A DNA stretch of 64,000 nucleotides from CAYQQJ01 sp964419935. Lineage in GTDB: Bacteria; Pseudomonadota; Gammaproteobacteria; Pseudomonadales; Cellvibrionaceae. Shown piece by piece: positions 8,817 through 17,744 of this stretch. Position 1 is the first letter of the stretch. Each line of letters starts with the position of its first letter. The DNA is taken from NCBI GenBank assembly GCA_964419935.1, contig CAYQQJ010000007.1:69211-133210 (forward strand), written 5' to 3'. Under the pieces are notes generated by a model that saw nothing but the letters and a program-made list of their open reading frames with translations, had not been told where the DNA came from and did no database searches. The translations under genes and the position numbers were made by a program.

Positions 8817-9962
8817 ATGCAGTCACGCTTTCAGGTTTTCGTTGCAGCGATCCCGCTTGTCTTTGGCCTGCTGTGCACACCGGCCACCGCGGGCACAGAA
8901 TATGAAGCCATTGATCTCAGTGGATTTGCGGACGTCATCAAACACTGGGATGACCGTACCGCTGAGCAGAACCAAAACCTGTACCCGGCGAATGAAATAC
9001 GGGGTATCGCGGACAATCTTCTACTGTTTCAGCGCGACAACGGTGGCTGGCCCACTAACAAGCATCCCCTGCGGATACTCACTGCCGATGAAACACGGGC
9101 GGCCCTGAAACAGAAGGCGGCGACGGATACCAGCTTTGATAATCGCAACATCTATCCGCAAATCGAATATTTGGCTGCGGCGTACAAACAGACCCAGGAC
9201 AAACGCTACCTCAACGCCAGCCTTAAGGGACTGGAGTTCATTCTTGAGCATCAGTACGAGAATGGTGGCTTCTCTCATTCCCCACCGCGCACTGACGCAT
9301 ACTACGGTCACATAACCTTTGCCGATGAGGTCATGCCGGGTGTGCTCGGCCTTTTGCGTGACGTTGCCAGTGGTACGGCGCCTTTCGATGTCTTTGACAA
9401 GAGCGTACGCAAGCGGGCTGAGAAAGCTTTGCTCAGGGGTGATGCACTGGTGCTGGACCTGCAAGTGCAGCAGTCCGGCAAGCCAACGGTTTGGGCCGGA
9501 CAATATGATCGAAAAACCCTGCAGCCCGTGCAGGCGCGTTCGTTCGAGCTCCCTGCCTTGCAGAGTTGGGAAAGTGTCAGTGTGGTGCGTTACCTGATGA
9601 GTATCCCAAATCCTTCGCCTGAAGTTGTTCGGGCCGTAGAAGGCGCTATAGAGTGGTTTAATGCCGTCCAGATTGGCGGCATGAAACTGCAAAAAATCCA
9701 GACCGAGGATATCCGTTTCGACTATCACACCAGCACCTATGATCTGCAGGTTGTTGCGGATCCAGCTGCCCCGGCGTTGTGGGCGCGATTTTACGAGCTG
9801 AACACAAACCAGCCGTTTCTGGCGAATCGCGACGGCAGCAAGGTTTATACACTGGCCGATATAAAACTCGAACGGCGCACGGGTTACAACTGGTATGGGA
9901 ACTGGCCGCAAGAGCTGATTGATAAGGAGTATGTTCTCTGGCGGCAAAGACTCGATCGCTAA
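8817..9962 (+). CDS. pelA: Secreted pectate lyase, PL10 type
   Basis: A 381-residue secreted enzyme predicted to cleave polygalacturonate by beta-elimination. A signal peptide ends near TPATAG. The (alpha/alpha)-type PL10 hallmarks are present in order: DNGGWPTNKHP, DNRNIYPQIEYLAAAY, YENGGFSHSPPRTDAYYGHITFADE in two adjacent stretches, a VLDLQVQQSGKPTVWAGQYD-like block, and the late WYGNWPQELI. Length fits the family's catalytic module, with no added carbohydrate-binding domain. GGAG lies 8 bases before the ATG. The gene shows that the organism can attack plant pectin, in line with the GH3 enzyme and chitinase nearby. Confidence 0.85.
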   Translation: MQSRFQVFVAAIPLVFGLLCTPATAGTEYEAIDLSGFADVIKHWDDRTAEQNQNLYPANEIRGIADNLLLFQRDNGGWPTNKHPLRILTADETRAALKQKAATDTSFDNRNIYPQIEYLAAAYKQTQDKRYLNASLKGLEFILEHQYENGGFSHSPPRTDAYYGHITFADEVMPGVLGLLRDVASGTAPFDVFDKSVRKRAEKALLRGDALVLDLQVQQSGKPTVWAGQYDRKTLQPVQARSFELPALQSWESVSVVRYLMSIPNPSPEVVRAVEGAIEWFNAVQIGGMKLQKIQTEDIRFDYHTSTYDLQVVADPAAPALWARFYELNTNQPFLANRDGSKVYTLADIKLERRTGYNWYGNWPQELIDKEYVLWRQRLDR

Positions 9963-10094
9963 TTCTGAACAGGTGCCGCGTCCGTGGCAGTTCCAACGTT
10001 CATGTTTTTGCGTATGGAAATTGCTTACTATCTATCGCCAAACATTATGTAACGCGTAAAACGCGATACCTGTAACGCAGGATTGGGGGCGAAT

Positions 10095-10520
10095 ATGAAT
10101 CTTTTTGCGGCGTACACAGCGGCATTCTGGGGTGTTGGTGCCGCTATCGCAACGCTATTGGTGCAGGGGCTAATCGCCAGCGTCAGCAAAGCGAAACAAC
10201 CGGGGGCGGTGCCCGGAAAAATTGACGAGTCTCTCAGTCACGAGTCCTTTGTTTTTCGTGCGCATCGCACCTTCATGAATTCGCTGGAGAATATTTCCGC
10301 ATTTCTTGGCGCTGCTTTTCTGGCGATTCTGACCGAAGCCGAACCCAGGTGGACCGGGATCTTTATCTGGGTTTTTGTTATTGCGCGTGTGGCTCACATG
10401 GCTCTCTATTATGTGATTGCCACCGAGAAGAATCCGAGCCCGCGCAGCTACTTTTTTCTGCTAGGGTTTTTGGCGACGTTTTCTCTGCTGTGCTTGGCGG
10501 CGGTTACGTTGATTCAGTAG
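10095..10520 (+). CDS. MAPEG-family membrane protein
   Basis: A 141-residue integral membrane protein with about four transmembrane helices. The MAPEG signature region is RAHRTFMNSLENISAFLGAAFLAIL, where the conserved Arg/Asn/Glu line the glutathione site, followed by ARVAHMALYYV. The family includes glutathione-dependent transferases and peroxidases; bacterial members are poorly characterised. The ATG at 10095 is preceded by GGGGGCGA and is preferred to the TTG at 10083. Confidence 0.82.
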   Translation: MNLFAAYTAAFWGVGAAIATLLVQGLIASVSKAKQPGAVPGKIDESLSHESFVFRAHRTFMNSLENISAFLGAAFLAILTEAEPRWTGIFIWVFVIARVAHMALYYVIATEKNPSPRSYFFLLGFLATFSLLCLAAVTLIQ

Positions 10521-10961
10521 TGACTGGCTTTTGAAGGTAAACTTCCCGTCGATACATAAGCTAGCTGCTATGTATTGAATCGTATTTTCTCGTCCGGTAT
10601 TGATCAATTAAATTATTTCTTTAATCCCATTATCAGAAAATGGCGTATTGCTGTGCGTGGGATTTGTAAAAAATACATTCATGTCTTAAGTTCACATGTT
10701 AAACAAATTGTAAAAATTTCTATTTGCTTCAATAATTTTTAAGACGGCGGTCACGTAAATTGTTGGAACGCTCGACCTCTGCCGCAGTCATATCAACGTG
10801 ACAATAAAGATGGCATCTTTCTGGAGAGTGGGCAGTGCGAGCGCGGCTACGAGGTTCCAGTTACATTTTCTATTGGCGGTTCCTCGGCTTGTAAATCCAC
10901 TCGGTCAGCTCCACGACAAGATGTCTTTCACCCATATGACGCGAATCATGAAGGACTCATT
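10521..10961. other. AT-rich intergenic region upstream of the FG-GAP lipoprotein
   Basis: About 440 bases without a supported gene. Bases 10555-10745 are clearly more AT-rich than their surroundings and probably hold the promoter and long leader of the following lipoprotein gene. A 67-codon frame at 10798 has no ribosome site or protein-like character. Confidence 0.4.
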
Positions 10962-12839
10962 ATGTCTGTTGCAGCGAAATTCAGTACGGTTCTTTGGCTA
11001 AGTGTGTGTCTGGTGCTAAGTGCCTGTGGAGGTGGTGGCGGTGGAGGCGGAAGCTCTTCCGGTGGTGATGGTGGGCCCAACGTGGAATCGCCTGGAGATG
11101 GCGGTGGAGATGGAAGCGGTGATGACACAGACACTCCCGATCCGAACGTTCCACAAGAAGGCGCGCCGACGGTTACTGTCGAGTCACCAGCCATGAAACA
11201 ATTGCTGTTCAGCTGGAATGCCCAAGAGGGTGACGAATTTTATCGTTTGTCTCAGGACGTTGACGGCATTTCCGGTTTTACCGAGGTGGCGGAGATAGAA
11301 GGCGCCACCGAATTTGTTCAGGACGTGTCCGTTCACCAAATTAACGGCGCTGATGGCGCATACATTGTGGAAGCCTGTAATGCGGCCGAGGGCTGTGTAC
11401 CGTCCCTGAATGTCAGCGCGACCGAAGCGTTGATCAATGCCATTGGTTATTTTAAGGCATCCAACACCGGCGCGGGTGACGAGTTCGGTCAGGCCATAGC
11501 CATCAGTGACGACGGCAAAACCATAGCTGTTGGTGCTCACAATGAAGAAAGCATGTCCACCGACATTAATGGTGATCAGGCCGACAACTCCGTTCGCAGT
11601 GCGGGCGCGGTGTACGTGTTTGCATATGGCGACGCGGGCTGGACGCAACAGGCATATATCAAAGCGTCTGATATTGCCAGCGATGATGATTTTGGCCACA
11701 GCCTGGACCTGAGCGCGGACGGCAACACGCTGGTTGTCGGTGCGCCTTGGGAGGAGAACACCAGACTGAGCGACCATTACGATACTGGTACAGCTTACGT
11801 GTACACCCGTAGTGGTTCCGAGTGGTCTGAGCAGGCGTACCTGCATGCTCCCACGCTGCGCACGAGCGGTCACTTTGGCGTCAGTGTAAGCTTGAGTGAT
11901 GACGGCAATCTGATGGCCATCGGTGCTTACGGTAAAGATGGCACCACGACTGCTACTGACGGAGAGGTAACGGATGACCCCACCGAGGGAGCTGTCACGG
12001 ACGCGGTGCTTGGTGTTGCGCATCTCTTCCAGCGCACCGAAGGCGCGTGGAGTTCCGTTGCGGTACTTGAGGCGTCCAATACTGAGGCTGGTGACATGTT
12101 TGGCCACGATGTGATCCTTAGTGGCGACGGTTCGACTCTGGTGGTGGGCGCCTATCGGGAAGACAGCGCGGCGACTACGATCAATGGTGATGGCGCCGAC
12201 AATACGGTAGCGCATGCGGGAGCCGCCTATGTGTTCAGTCAAACCGATGGAGTTTGGGGGCAGCAGGCTTACCTTAAATCCCCAACCAATAGTGCCAATG
12301 GCTACTTCGGCTATTCATTGGCGATCAGTGACGATGGTAATACACTGGCTGTCGGCGCAAGCGAGGAAAGTGAAAAAGCGGGCGCAGCACATATCTTCAA
12401 TCGGGCAGATGGCGTGTGGACACATCAAGTGCGGTTAACCGGGTCCAATACCGACGGTGGCGACAATTTCGGCACTGATCTGGTTTTGAACAATGATGGC
12501 AGTTTGCTGGTGGTGGGCGCCAGTTTCGAGGATAGCACTGCAACGGGTGTTGGTGGTTCTGAAGACAGTAATGCTGGCCCCAATTCTGGTGCGGTTTACG
12601 TCTTTGAGAACGCTGGCACTGAATGGGTACAAACAACTTATGTTAAGGCGCCAAACACGCAGGCCCAAAGCAATTTTGGTCACAGCGTAGCTCTTGACGG
12701 AACCGGTGCGACCCTCGCTGTGGGTGCCATTCGGGAAGATGGCGGCAGTATGGGTGTTGGTGGTGATCAGGCCAACCAACTGCCGGAAGACGCCGTAACC
12801 GGGGACGAAGCCGACACAGGCGCTGTTTACTTGTACTGA
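10962..12839 (+). CDS. Surface lipoprotein with FG-GAP (integrin-alpha-like) propeller repeats
   Basis: A 625-residue exported lipoprotein. The lipobox is LSAC, followed by a glycine run and an acidic Gly/Asp/Ser-rich linker to about residue 65. A short fibronectin-III-like segment then leads into at least seven repeats of about 55 residues. Each repeat contains an FGxxxxxSxDGxxxxVGA core and an AYVF or AVYVF strand. Such FG-GAP repeats fold as a beta-propeller and bind calcium through the Asp-rich turns. The role is probably adhesion or polymer binding at the cell surface. The gene has its own leader and ends at a bidirectional terminator shared with mscL. Confidence 0.85.
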   Translation: MSVAAKFSTVLWLSVCLVLSACGGGGGGGGSSSGGDGGPNVESPGDGGGDGSGDDTDTPDPNVPQEGAPTVTVESPAMKQLLFSWNAQEGDEFYRLSQDVDGISGFTEVAEIEGATEFVQDVSVHQINGADGAYIVEACNAAEGCVPSLNVSATEALINAIGYFKASNTGAGDEFGQAIAISDDGKTIAVGAHNEESMSTDINGDQADNSVRSAGAVYVFAYGDAGWTQQAYIKASDIASDDDFGHSLDLSADGNTLVVGAPWEENTRLSDHYDTGTAYVYTRSGSEWSEQAYLHAPTLRTSGHFGVSVSLSDDGNLMAIGAYGKDGTTTATDGEVTDDPTEGAVTDAVLGVAHLFQRTEGAWSSVAVLEASNTEAGDMFGHDVILSGDGSTLVVGAYREDSAATTINGDGADNTVAHAGAAYVFSQTDGVWGQQAYLKSPTNSANGYFGYSLAISDDGNTLAVGASEESEKAGAAHIFNRADGVWTHQVRLTGSNTDGGDNFGTDLVLNNDGSLLVVGASFEDSTATGVGGSEDSNAGPNSGAVYVFENAGTEWVQTTYVKAPNTQAQSNFGHSVALDGTGATLAVGAIREDGGSMGVGGDQANQLPEDAVTGDEADTGAVYLY

Positions 12840-12888
12840 TAAGTTGATGTATCTCGCCAAGTGAACTTCACCTGGCCCGCAAAAAAGG

Positions 12889-12914
12889 AAGCCCACTCTT
12901 CGTGGGCTTTTTTT
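12889..12914. terminator. Bidirectional terminator between the FG-GAP gene and mscL
   Basis: An 8-bp stem (AAGCCCAC at 12889-12896, GTGGGCTT at 12902-12909) is followed by a T-run on the plus strand and preceded by an A-run that serves as a T-run for the convergent mscL transcript. Confidence 0.88.
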
Positions 12915-12942
12915 CGTCAGTCCTTAAGTCACTCCATGTGTA

Positions 12943-13350
12943 TCAGGACGGGGATCGCAATAAATCCCGAATTTCCGTCAACAAAACCTGCTCTTGACTG
13001 GGAGCGGGTGGAGCCGCCGGTGGCTTGGCTTCCTCTTTACGCTTGAGCCGATTGATGCCTTTAATCACCATGAATATGGCGAAGGCAATAATCAGAAAGT
13101 CGACCAGCGTTTGGATGAATTTACCGTAGGCTATTTCTACAGCCGCCGTATCTGCGGTTGCGGCCTTGAGCGTTATTGCCAACTCAGTGAAATCAACCCC
13201 GCCGATCAATAACCCCAACGGGGGCATGACAATATCACCGACAACCGAAGTAACGACTTTGGTGAAGGCTGCACCAATAATGATGCCGACTGCCATATCA
13301 ATGACATTGCCTTTTACCGCGAACTCTTTGAATTCTTTCGCTATGCTCAT
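12943..13350 (-). CDS. mscL: Large-conductance mechanosensitive channel
   Basis: A 135-residue inner-membrane channel that opens under membrane tension to protect against hypo-osmotic shock. The MscL N-terminus MSIAKEFKEFAVKGNVIDMAVG and the glycine-rich TM1 (VGIIIGAAFTKVV, then GDIVMPPLG) are intact. TM2 is at about residues 75-98, and a charged bundle ends in LLTEIRDLLRS. Length is normal. The ATG at 13350 is preferred to an upstream frame start because it matches the family N-terminus exactly and AAGGAA precedes it. Confidence 0.97.
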   Translation of the reverse strand: MSIAKEFKEFAVKGNVIDMAVGIIIGAAFTKVVTSVVGDIVMPPLGLLIGGVDFTELAITLKAATADTAAVEIAYGKFIQTLVDFLIIAFAIFMVIKGINRLKRKEEAKPPAAPPAPSQEQVLLTEIRDLLRSPS

Positions 13351-13467
13351 AAACGGATTCCTTGCAAATGAGTTAAAAAATATTGACTCATGCAATGTAC
13401 CAGCGCCGAAGAATGAGCACCACTATATTTAATGGCATCGCTGCCGCACAGGACCGAAGACATGAAC

Positions 13468-13739
13468 CTAGGGAACCTCTGATCAAGTCCCTGTGGTCTC
13501 TGCGCAATCTGGCGCGAGGCAATCTCAAGGCGGCAATCGCAGCTTATGGCCGTAGCCCTTAGTAAGATTGCCAACGCCGAGAGTGCCCGCGCCAGGCAGC
13601 GCCCTTCGGGGCTTGCAGGAATTCTCGCTGGCGGCGTTGCGCTCATTCGACGGGCAACCAGCCCGACTCAGTCGCGCGCCTTGCCAGCAAAAATTCCTGT
13701 AAGCCAGAGACCGCAGGGACTTAATCAGAGGTTCCCTAG
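13468..13739. mobile_element. Foldback/MITE element with CTAG duplication, long copy
   Basis: CTAG at 13468-13471 and 13736-13739 flanks a 264-bp body. The outer inverted repeats begin GGAACCTCTGAT and carry CAAGTCCCTG or TTAAGTCCCTG versions. Inside is a second, imperfect inverted repeat built on GCAGGAATT...GCTGGC and GCCAGCA...AATTCCTG. There is no transposase ORF. A 4-bp CTAG-type target duplication is what some IS5-family elements leave, so this may be a non-autonomous derivative. A 53-bp relative with the same ends and flanks lies at 53552-53612. Confidence 0.8.
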
Positions 13740-13806
13740 TGTTGTAAGCAGGTTGCACTCCATCCAGGCTACAAATTCGCGAGCCAACGCGTTAGCGACC
13801 ATCTTC
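13740..13806. other. Residual intergenic sequence
   Basis: With the element above it makes up the 456-base gap between mscL and the glycosyltransferase-like gene. Nothing further is seen. The glycosyltransferase stop codon lies within a short GGGTAC-type hexamer repeat at about 13818-13838. Confidence 0.4.
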
Positions 13807-14856
13807 TCAGGGTGTGGGCATGGGTACGGGTACGGGTATCGTTATATTCCGCCAGAGTTCGGTGTGCAGTTGTTCAAAATTCTGCGCCCCCGCACTTATC
13901 CATTGGGCCAGAGCCTGGGCAACGTTGGGATAATTTAACGGCGCGGGTTGAGGCTGAGCCAGCCATGGAGCAATCACCTGAGCGTTCAGCCTGCGGGCGA
14001 CGCAACCATAGCCCAATTGTGTCAGAGCCAGGGCATTGGACTGCTGTTCCATTTGCCCCGCAACTGGCTGTACCAGCAGTTTTTTACCCAATTGGATCGC
14101 CTCGCTGGCCAGCTCGAATCCCGCGTTACAGATCACTCCTTCACAATGATGTAAATCGCGTTGGAAGCCGTCCCGGGAAAATGGCCGTATGTGTATCCCA
14201 CCTTGATCGCTCGCTTCCTTTACCGGCTGATAAACAAAAAATTCATGGTCCGGAAATCGGTTGAGCTCCGCTTTGAGTGATGTCAGATCATTGAATGGCA
14301 AGTACACCAGATAGTGGTTGGTGCGCGGCTCATTGGGAAATTCCGACGGCTCGATCAGCGGCGGCAATATCGGTTGGTCAAAATGGTGCCAGTGTAAACC
14401 AATGGGTAGATCTGCCGGCGCAAACCAGCGCATGAATGAATCGGTAAAAACATTATTGCCCTGTTTGGGGATGCTGTGCAGAAATGCGTTTTGATGAGAC
14501 AGGCCGATGACCTTTTTTTTCGCCCGTCTCGCAGCCCAGGCGGTAATTGGCTCAAAGTCATTGAGAACAAGGTCATAGCCTTCCACATCGAATGCCTGAA
14601 TATCGCGGTAAAGTTGTACCAGGTTGTTTTTCTCGAGGGTTTTGCCATAGCGTACGCGTCCACTTTCAATGGCGAATGTCAGGCCGCGGAAGCTGCGAAA
14701 ATCTCCGAACACCTCCATGTCGAACATCTCGTCGCGGGCACGACCCGAGAAAACCCAGTCCACTTCGGCACCGACTGCGGCCAGCGCGCGGGCCATGCTG
14801 CGTGCCCGGGTAATGTGCCCATTGCCTGTGGCTTGTACGCCATACAATATTTTCAT
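13807..14856 (-). CDS. MJ1255/VC2487-like glycosyltransferase
   Basis: A 349-residue protein that resembles GT-B, family-28-type transferases annotated as the MJ1255/VC2487 group. The N-terminal motif is YGVQATGNGHITRARSMARAL, a glycine-rich loop typical of MurG-like folds. A C-terminal sugar-nucleotide region contains CNAGFELASEAIQLGKKLL. No signal peptide or membrane span is seen. The acceptor is unknown. The gene is upstream-adjacent to a PAP2 phosphatase on the same strand, pointing to lipid-linked glycan or glycolipid metabolism. The last residues (VPVPMPTP) come from a small DNA hexamer repeat and look like an accidental extension. AGGAA precedes the ATG. Confidence 0.8.
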   Translation of the reverse strand: MKILYGVQATGNGHITRARSMARALAAVGAEVDWVFSGRARDEMFDMEVFGDFRSFRGLTFAIESGRVRYGKTLEKNNLVQLYRDIQAFDVEGYDLVLNDFEPITAWAARRAKKKVIGLSHQNAFLHSIPKQGNNVFTDSFMRWFAPADLPIGLHWHHFDQPILPPLIEPSEFPNEPRTNHYLVYLPFNDLTSLKAELNRFPDHEFFVYQPVKEASDQGGIHIRPFSRDGFQRDLHHCEGVICNAGFELASEAIQLGKKLLVQPVAGQMEQQSNALALTQLGYGCVARRLNAQVIAPWLAQPQPAPLNYPNVAQALAQWISAGAQNFEQLHTELWRNITIPVPVPMPTP

Positions 14857-14918
14857 GGAGTTCCTGTTGTAGCCTTGATGTTGTACAGACTGTGCATATT
14901 TGCACTGCCTGCCAAAAT

Positions 14919-15446
14919 TCAGCCGCCGACCATGACGTGGGACAGCAATGCGCAACTGGTGCCAAGCAGGCCTCCGGCTGCAATATCACTGGGGTAGTGG
15001 ACCCCCAGCAATACACGGCTACTGCCGATCAGGCTCGCCCACAGATAACATGGCAGCGCGAACCCGGGGTAGTGAAGTGCGGTGAGGCAGGCGAACAAAA
15101 ATGCCGCCGCGGTATGGCCGGAGGGAAAACTGAATTGATCTGATGGAGTGATCCAGGCTTCATAGAAATCCAGTCTCATGGCGGGTCGATCGCGCTTGAT
15201 ACCGTTTTTCAGTATCAGATAGAGGCTGACATCCATCAGGTAGGCAATGATGCCCGTGACGACGAAGGTTCGACCGTGAATCGGCTCCAGGGCCAGCAAT
15301 GCCAGGGCGGCAACCACATAAAGCGGGCCGTCACCGGTGTGGGATATCCAGCGGACAGACTTGCGGTACGGGAATCGTTTGGTGATATGCACCCAGGTGA
15401 ACGCCAGAGTGTCCAGTTGGTGAATGCGCTGAAATAACAGATTCAT
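14919..15446 (-). CDS. PAP2-family membrane phosphatase
   Basis: A 175-residue integral membrane phosphatase with five or six helices. All three acid-phosphatase motifs are present: KNGIKRDRP, FPSGHT, and SRVLLGVHYPSD. The usual substrates are phosphatidic acid, phosphatidylglycerol phosphate or undecaprenyl pyrophosphate on the periplasmic face. It starts 155 bases from the divergent dgkA and precedes the glycosyltransferase gene by 62 bases, so it is probably in an operon with it. Pairing with dgkA and a glycosyltransferase suggests lipid-carrier recycling, but which lipid is not decidable. Confidence 0.88.
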   Translation of the reverse strand: MNLLFQRIHQLDTLAFTWVHITKRFPYRKSVRWISHTGDGPLYVVAALALLALEPIHGRTFVVTGIIAYLMDVSLYLILKNGIKRDRPAMRLDFYEAWITPSDQFSFPSGHTAAAFLFACLTALHYPGFALPCYLWASLIGSSRVLLGVHYPSDIAAGGLLGTSCALLSHVMVGG

Positions 15447-15601
15447 ATGGCACCGCCGAATGCAGCTGTTGAAACAGGCTTAATTAATATCAGTACACCG
15501 TGAACTTTATGTGACAGGCGGTATGAAAAGGCGCCGCATCGTTTCCCCCGGTCGTGTTTTAGGTTAAGTTGGCGGCCACCATCGAATCGGAGTAAAACGT
15601 T

Positions 15602-15973
15602 ATGTCAAAACCGGGAAAGACTGGCATCAGCCGCATTGTTGATGCGTTTGGCTATTCCATGCGCGGCTTTGCCGAAGTCTGGTGTTGTGAAGCGGCATTT
15701 CGCCAGGAAGTGGCCCTGGCAGTTGTACTGATACCTACGGCCTTTTGGCTCGCGGGGAACCATATCGAGCTGATTCTGTTGCTGTCGAGCGTGTTCTGGG
15801 TGCTGATGGCGGAGCTGGCTAATTCCTCGGTGGAAGCTGTCGTTGACCGGATCGGTTCCGAGATACATGTGCTGGCTCGCCGGGCCAAGGATATTGGTTC
15901 TGCGCTGGTCTTCCTCAGCCTGGCTCTCTTGGTTCTGGTCTGGAGTATCGTCGCCTTTAATCGATTCGCTTGA
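15602..15973 (+). CDS. dgkA: Diacylglycerol kinase
   Basis: A 123-residue three-helix inner-membrane enzyme that phosphorylates diacylglycerol to phosphatidate. The family signature ELANSSVEAVVDRIG and the following HVLARRAKDIGSA block match E. coli DgkA closely. Length is normal. It recycles diacylglycerol produced when glycerol-phosphate head groups are transferred to periplasmic glucans or surface polymers. It is divergent from the PAP2 gene. No terminator was seen after it. Confidence 0.93.
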   Translation: MSKPGKTGISRIVDAFGYSMRGFAEVWCCEAAFRQEVALAVVLIPTAFWLAGNHIELILLLSSVFWVLMAELANSSVEAVVDRIGSEIHVLARRAKDIGSALVFLSLALLVLVWSIVAFNRFA

Positions 15974-16157
15974 TTGCCCGACAAGGTATCCCAGCGGTCG
16001 CTTGGCTGGCGTCCCGGCGGCAGACTGTTTACTATCAGCCTTTTGCTATCAATCCTGAGAGAACGGCCATTAATTGTTGTGGTCGAAGTTGAGGTGATGC
16101 GCGCCGGTTCGGTGAGATGTGGGTAGAGGCACGCCTATGCAAAGGAGACATGATCTA

Positions 16158-17744
16158 ATGCGGTTATTAACGGCAGCTTTTCTGTTGCTGGCAGCAGTAA
16201 GCAGCCACGCCAACGAGGATATTCGACGCTACTTCGAGACCTTGAACAGTGGCTACAATCTTCCGGTGCATGGGGATCATCTGGTCAGCATCGACGAGCT
16301 GAAGACCTTTTACGAAGAACATAATTACCAAGCCGTGTGGTATCAGGGCGGCAAAACCATTTGGGCTGCCACCGAACTTTATCTTGCCATTGAGACTGCT
16401 GGTATAGACGGGCTCCGCCCTGAGGATTATCACAACCGCGCGCTGCAGGAGTCCTGTCCCGCTGAGGAGACCGAGGCTATTGGCTACTGCGACTTGTTGT
16501 TCACCGATGCTTTCCTGATTCTTGCCCGCCATCTGTCGGAGGGGAAAATCAACCCGAGCGTGCCGTTGCGTACCTGGACTGCGGTGCAGCGTTCCAAGAA
16601 TCTGATTTCGCTGCTGAACGATGCCCTTGCGGAAAATACCCTGAAAAACGTTATGACCAACCTGCGCCCGCGGCAACTGGGTTACGAGCGACTGATGGCT
16701 GCCCTGAAGAGACTGCGCGCCGCCACCCGTTACCCCGCCTGGGCGCCACTGGCGCTCTCACCGGCCATAGAGCCCGGGCAAGAGGACGAGCGGCTGGCTG
16801 CGATTATCGAGCGACTGGTATTCTGGGGCGATATGCAGGCGCCGGCTGTGCCCATAGCGCTTTATGATGCAGCGTTGCAACAGGCGGTGGAACGTTTTCA
16901 GGAGCGTCACGGGCTGGCTGCCGATGGTGTGATAGGCCCGTCCACCCTGGAGGCACTTAACGTGGATCCCACCCGTCGCGCGCAGCAGATCATGGCCAAT
17001 ATGGAGCGTCGCCGCTGGCTGTCCAGCGAGCTGGGCAGTAAATATGTGCGTGTCAATATTGCGCAGCGGGAACTGGTAGCGGTCGAACACGATAAAGTCA
17101 TTTTTACCCAGCCGGTGACTGTTGGCAGTCACTATCGGGATACGCCATCCTTCAGTGACAAGATTCGCTATCTGACCGTGAATCCCGACTGGACGGTACC
17201 CTTGGAGTTCGCCCGAACCGATTTCCTGCCGATGTGGAAAGACAACCCGCAGTCGATGGAGCTGCTGCAGTTTACGTTATTTTCCGGCAGTGAAGAGGTG
17301 GCACCGGCATCCATTGATTGGTCGGGTGTGTCATCTCAGGATTTTGATTATCGTCTGGTGCAGAAGTCCGGCCCGCGCAACGCGATGGGGCGGGTGAAAT
17401 TCATATTCCCCAATGTTCACAAGGTATATTTGCACGATGCGCCGGAGGAGGACCTGTTTGGCAATGGCGAGGGTTTCAGCGCTGGCAGCATGCGCGTTGC
17501 GAAGCCGTTTGCGCTGGCGGTCTGGCTGCTGAGTGACAACGCTTGGCCGATTGAACGTTTACAGCAACTCGTCGTTCAGGGCGCGCAGAAAACGGTGTTC
17601 CTGCGCAGTGCGGTGCCCATTCATGTGGAGTATCGCACGGCCTGGGTGACAACCGGTGGCGTGCTCAATTTTCGGCAGGACTTTCAGCAACGTGATACTG
17701 CTCTCTACGAGAAGTTGACGAAGCCTCTGACGAACGATCGCTAG
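16158..17744 (+). CDS. LdtD/YcbB-like L,D-transpeptidase homologue with Cys-to-Ser active site
   Basis: A 528-residue periplasmic protein with signal peptide MRLLTAAFLLLAAVSSHA. It has the scaffold domain of YcbB-like enzymes, a peptidoglycan-binding module (FQERHGLAADGVIGPSTLEAL near residues 245-270 in two blocks) and a C-terminal YkuD domain. The active-site stretch reads FSAGSMRVAKP where family members read SHGCxRV. The catalytic Cys is therefore Ser (codon AGC at 17487-17489, residue 444) and the adjacent His is Ala. YLHD upstream is kept. The protein is probably not a normal L,D-transpeptidase and may be a regulator or scaffold for cross-linking. The ATG at 16158 is preferred to GTG 16119 because AAGGAG precedes it at 10 bases. 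The stop codon overlaps a MITE end. Confidence 0.87.
   Translation: MRLLTAAFLLLAAVSSHANEDIRRYFETLNSGYNLPVHGDHLVSIDELKTFYEEHNYQAVWYQGGKTIWAATELYLAIETAGIDGLRPEDYHNRALQESCPAEETEAIGYCDLLFTDAFLILARHLSEGKINPSVPLRTWTAVQRSKNLISLLNDALAENTLKNVMTNLRPRQLGYERLMAALKRLRAATRYPAWAPLALSPAIEPGQEDERLAAIIERLVFWGDMQAPAVPIALYDAALQQAVERFQERHGLAADGVIGPSTLEALNVDPTRRAQQIMANMERRRWLSSELGSKYVRVNIAQRELVAVEHDKVIFTQPVTVGSHYRDTPSFSDKIRYLTVNPDWTVPLEFARTDFLPMWKDNPQSMELLQFTLFSGSEEVAPASIDWSGVSSQDFDYRLVQKSGPRNAMGRVKFIFPNVHKVYLHDAPEEDLFGNGEGFSAGSMRVAKPFALAVWLLSDNAWPIERLQQLVVQGAQKTVFLRSAVPIHVEYRTAWVTTGGVLNFRQDFQQRDTALYEKLTKPLTNDR

Noticed and set aside
13600..13700. Possible transposase remnant inside the long CTAG-flanked element
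   Set aside because: No frame gave a recognisable transposase segment; the sequence is explained by internal inverted repeats.
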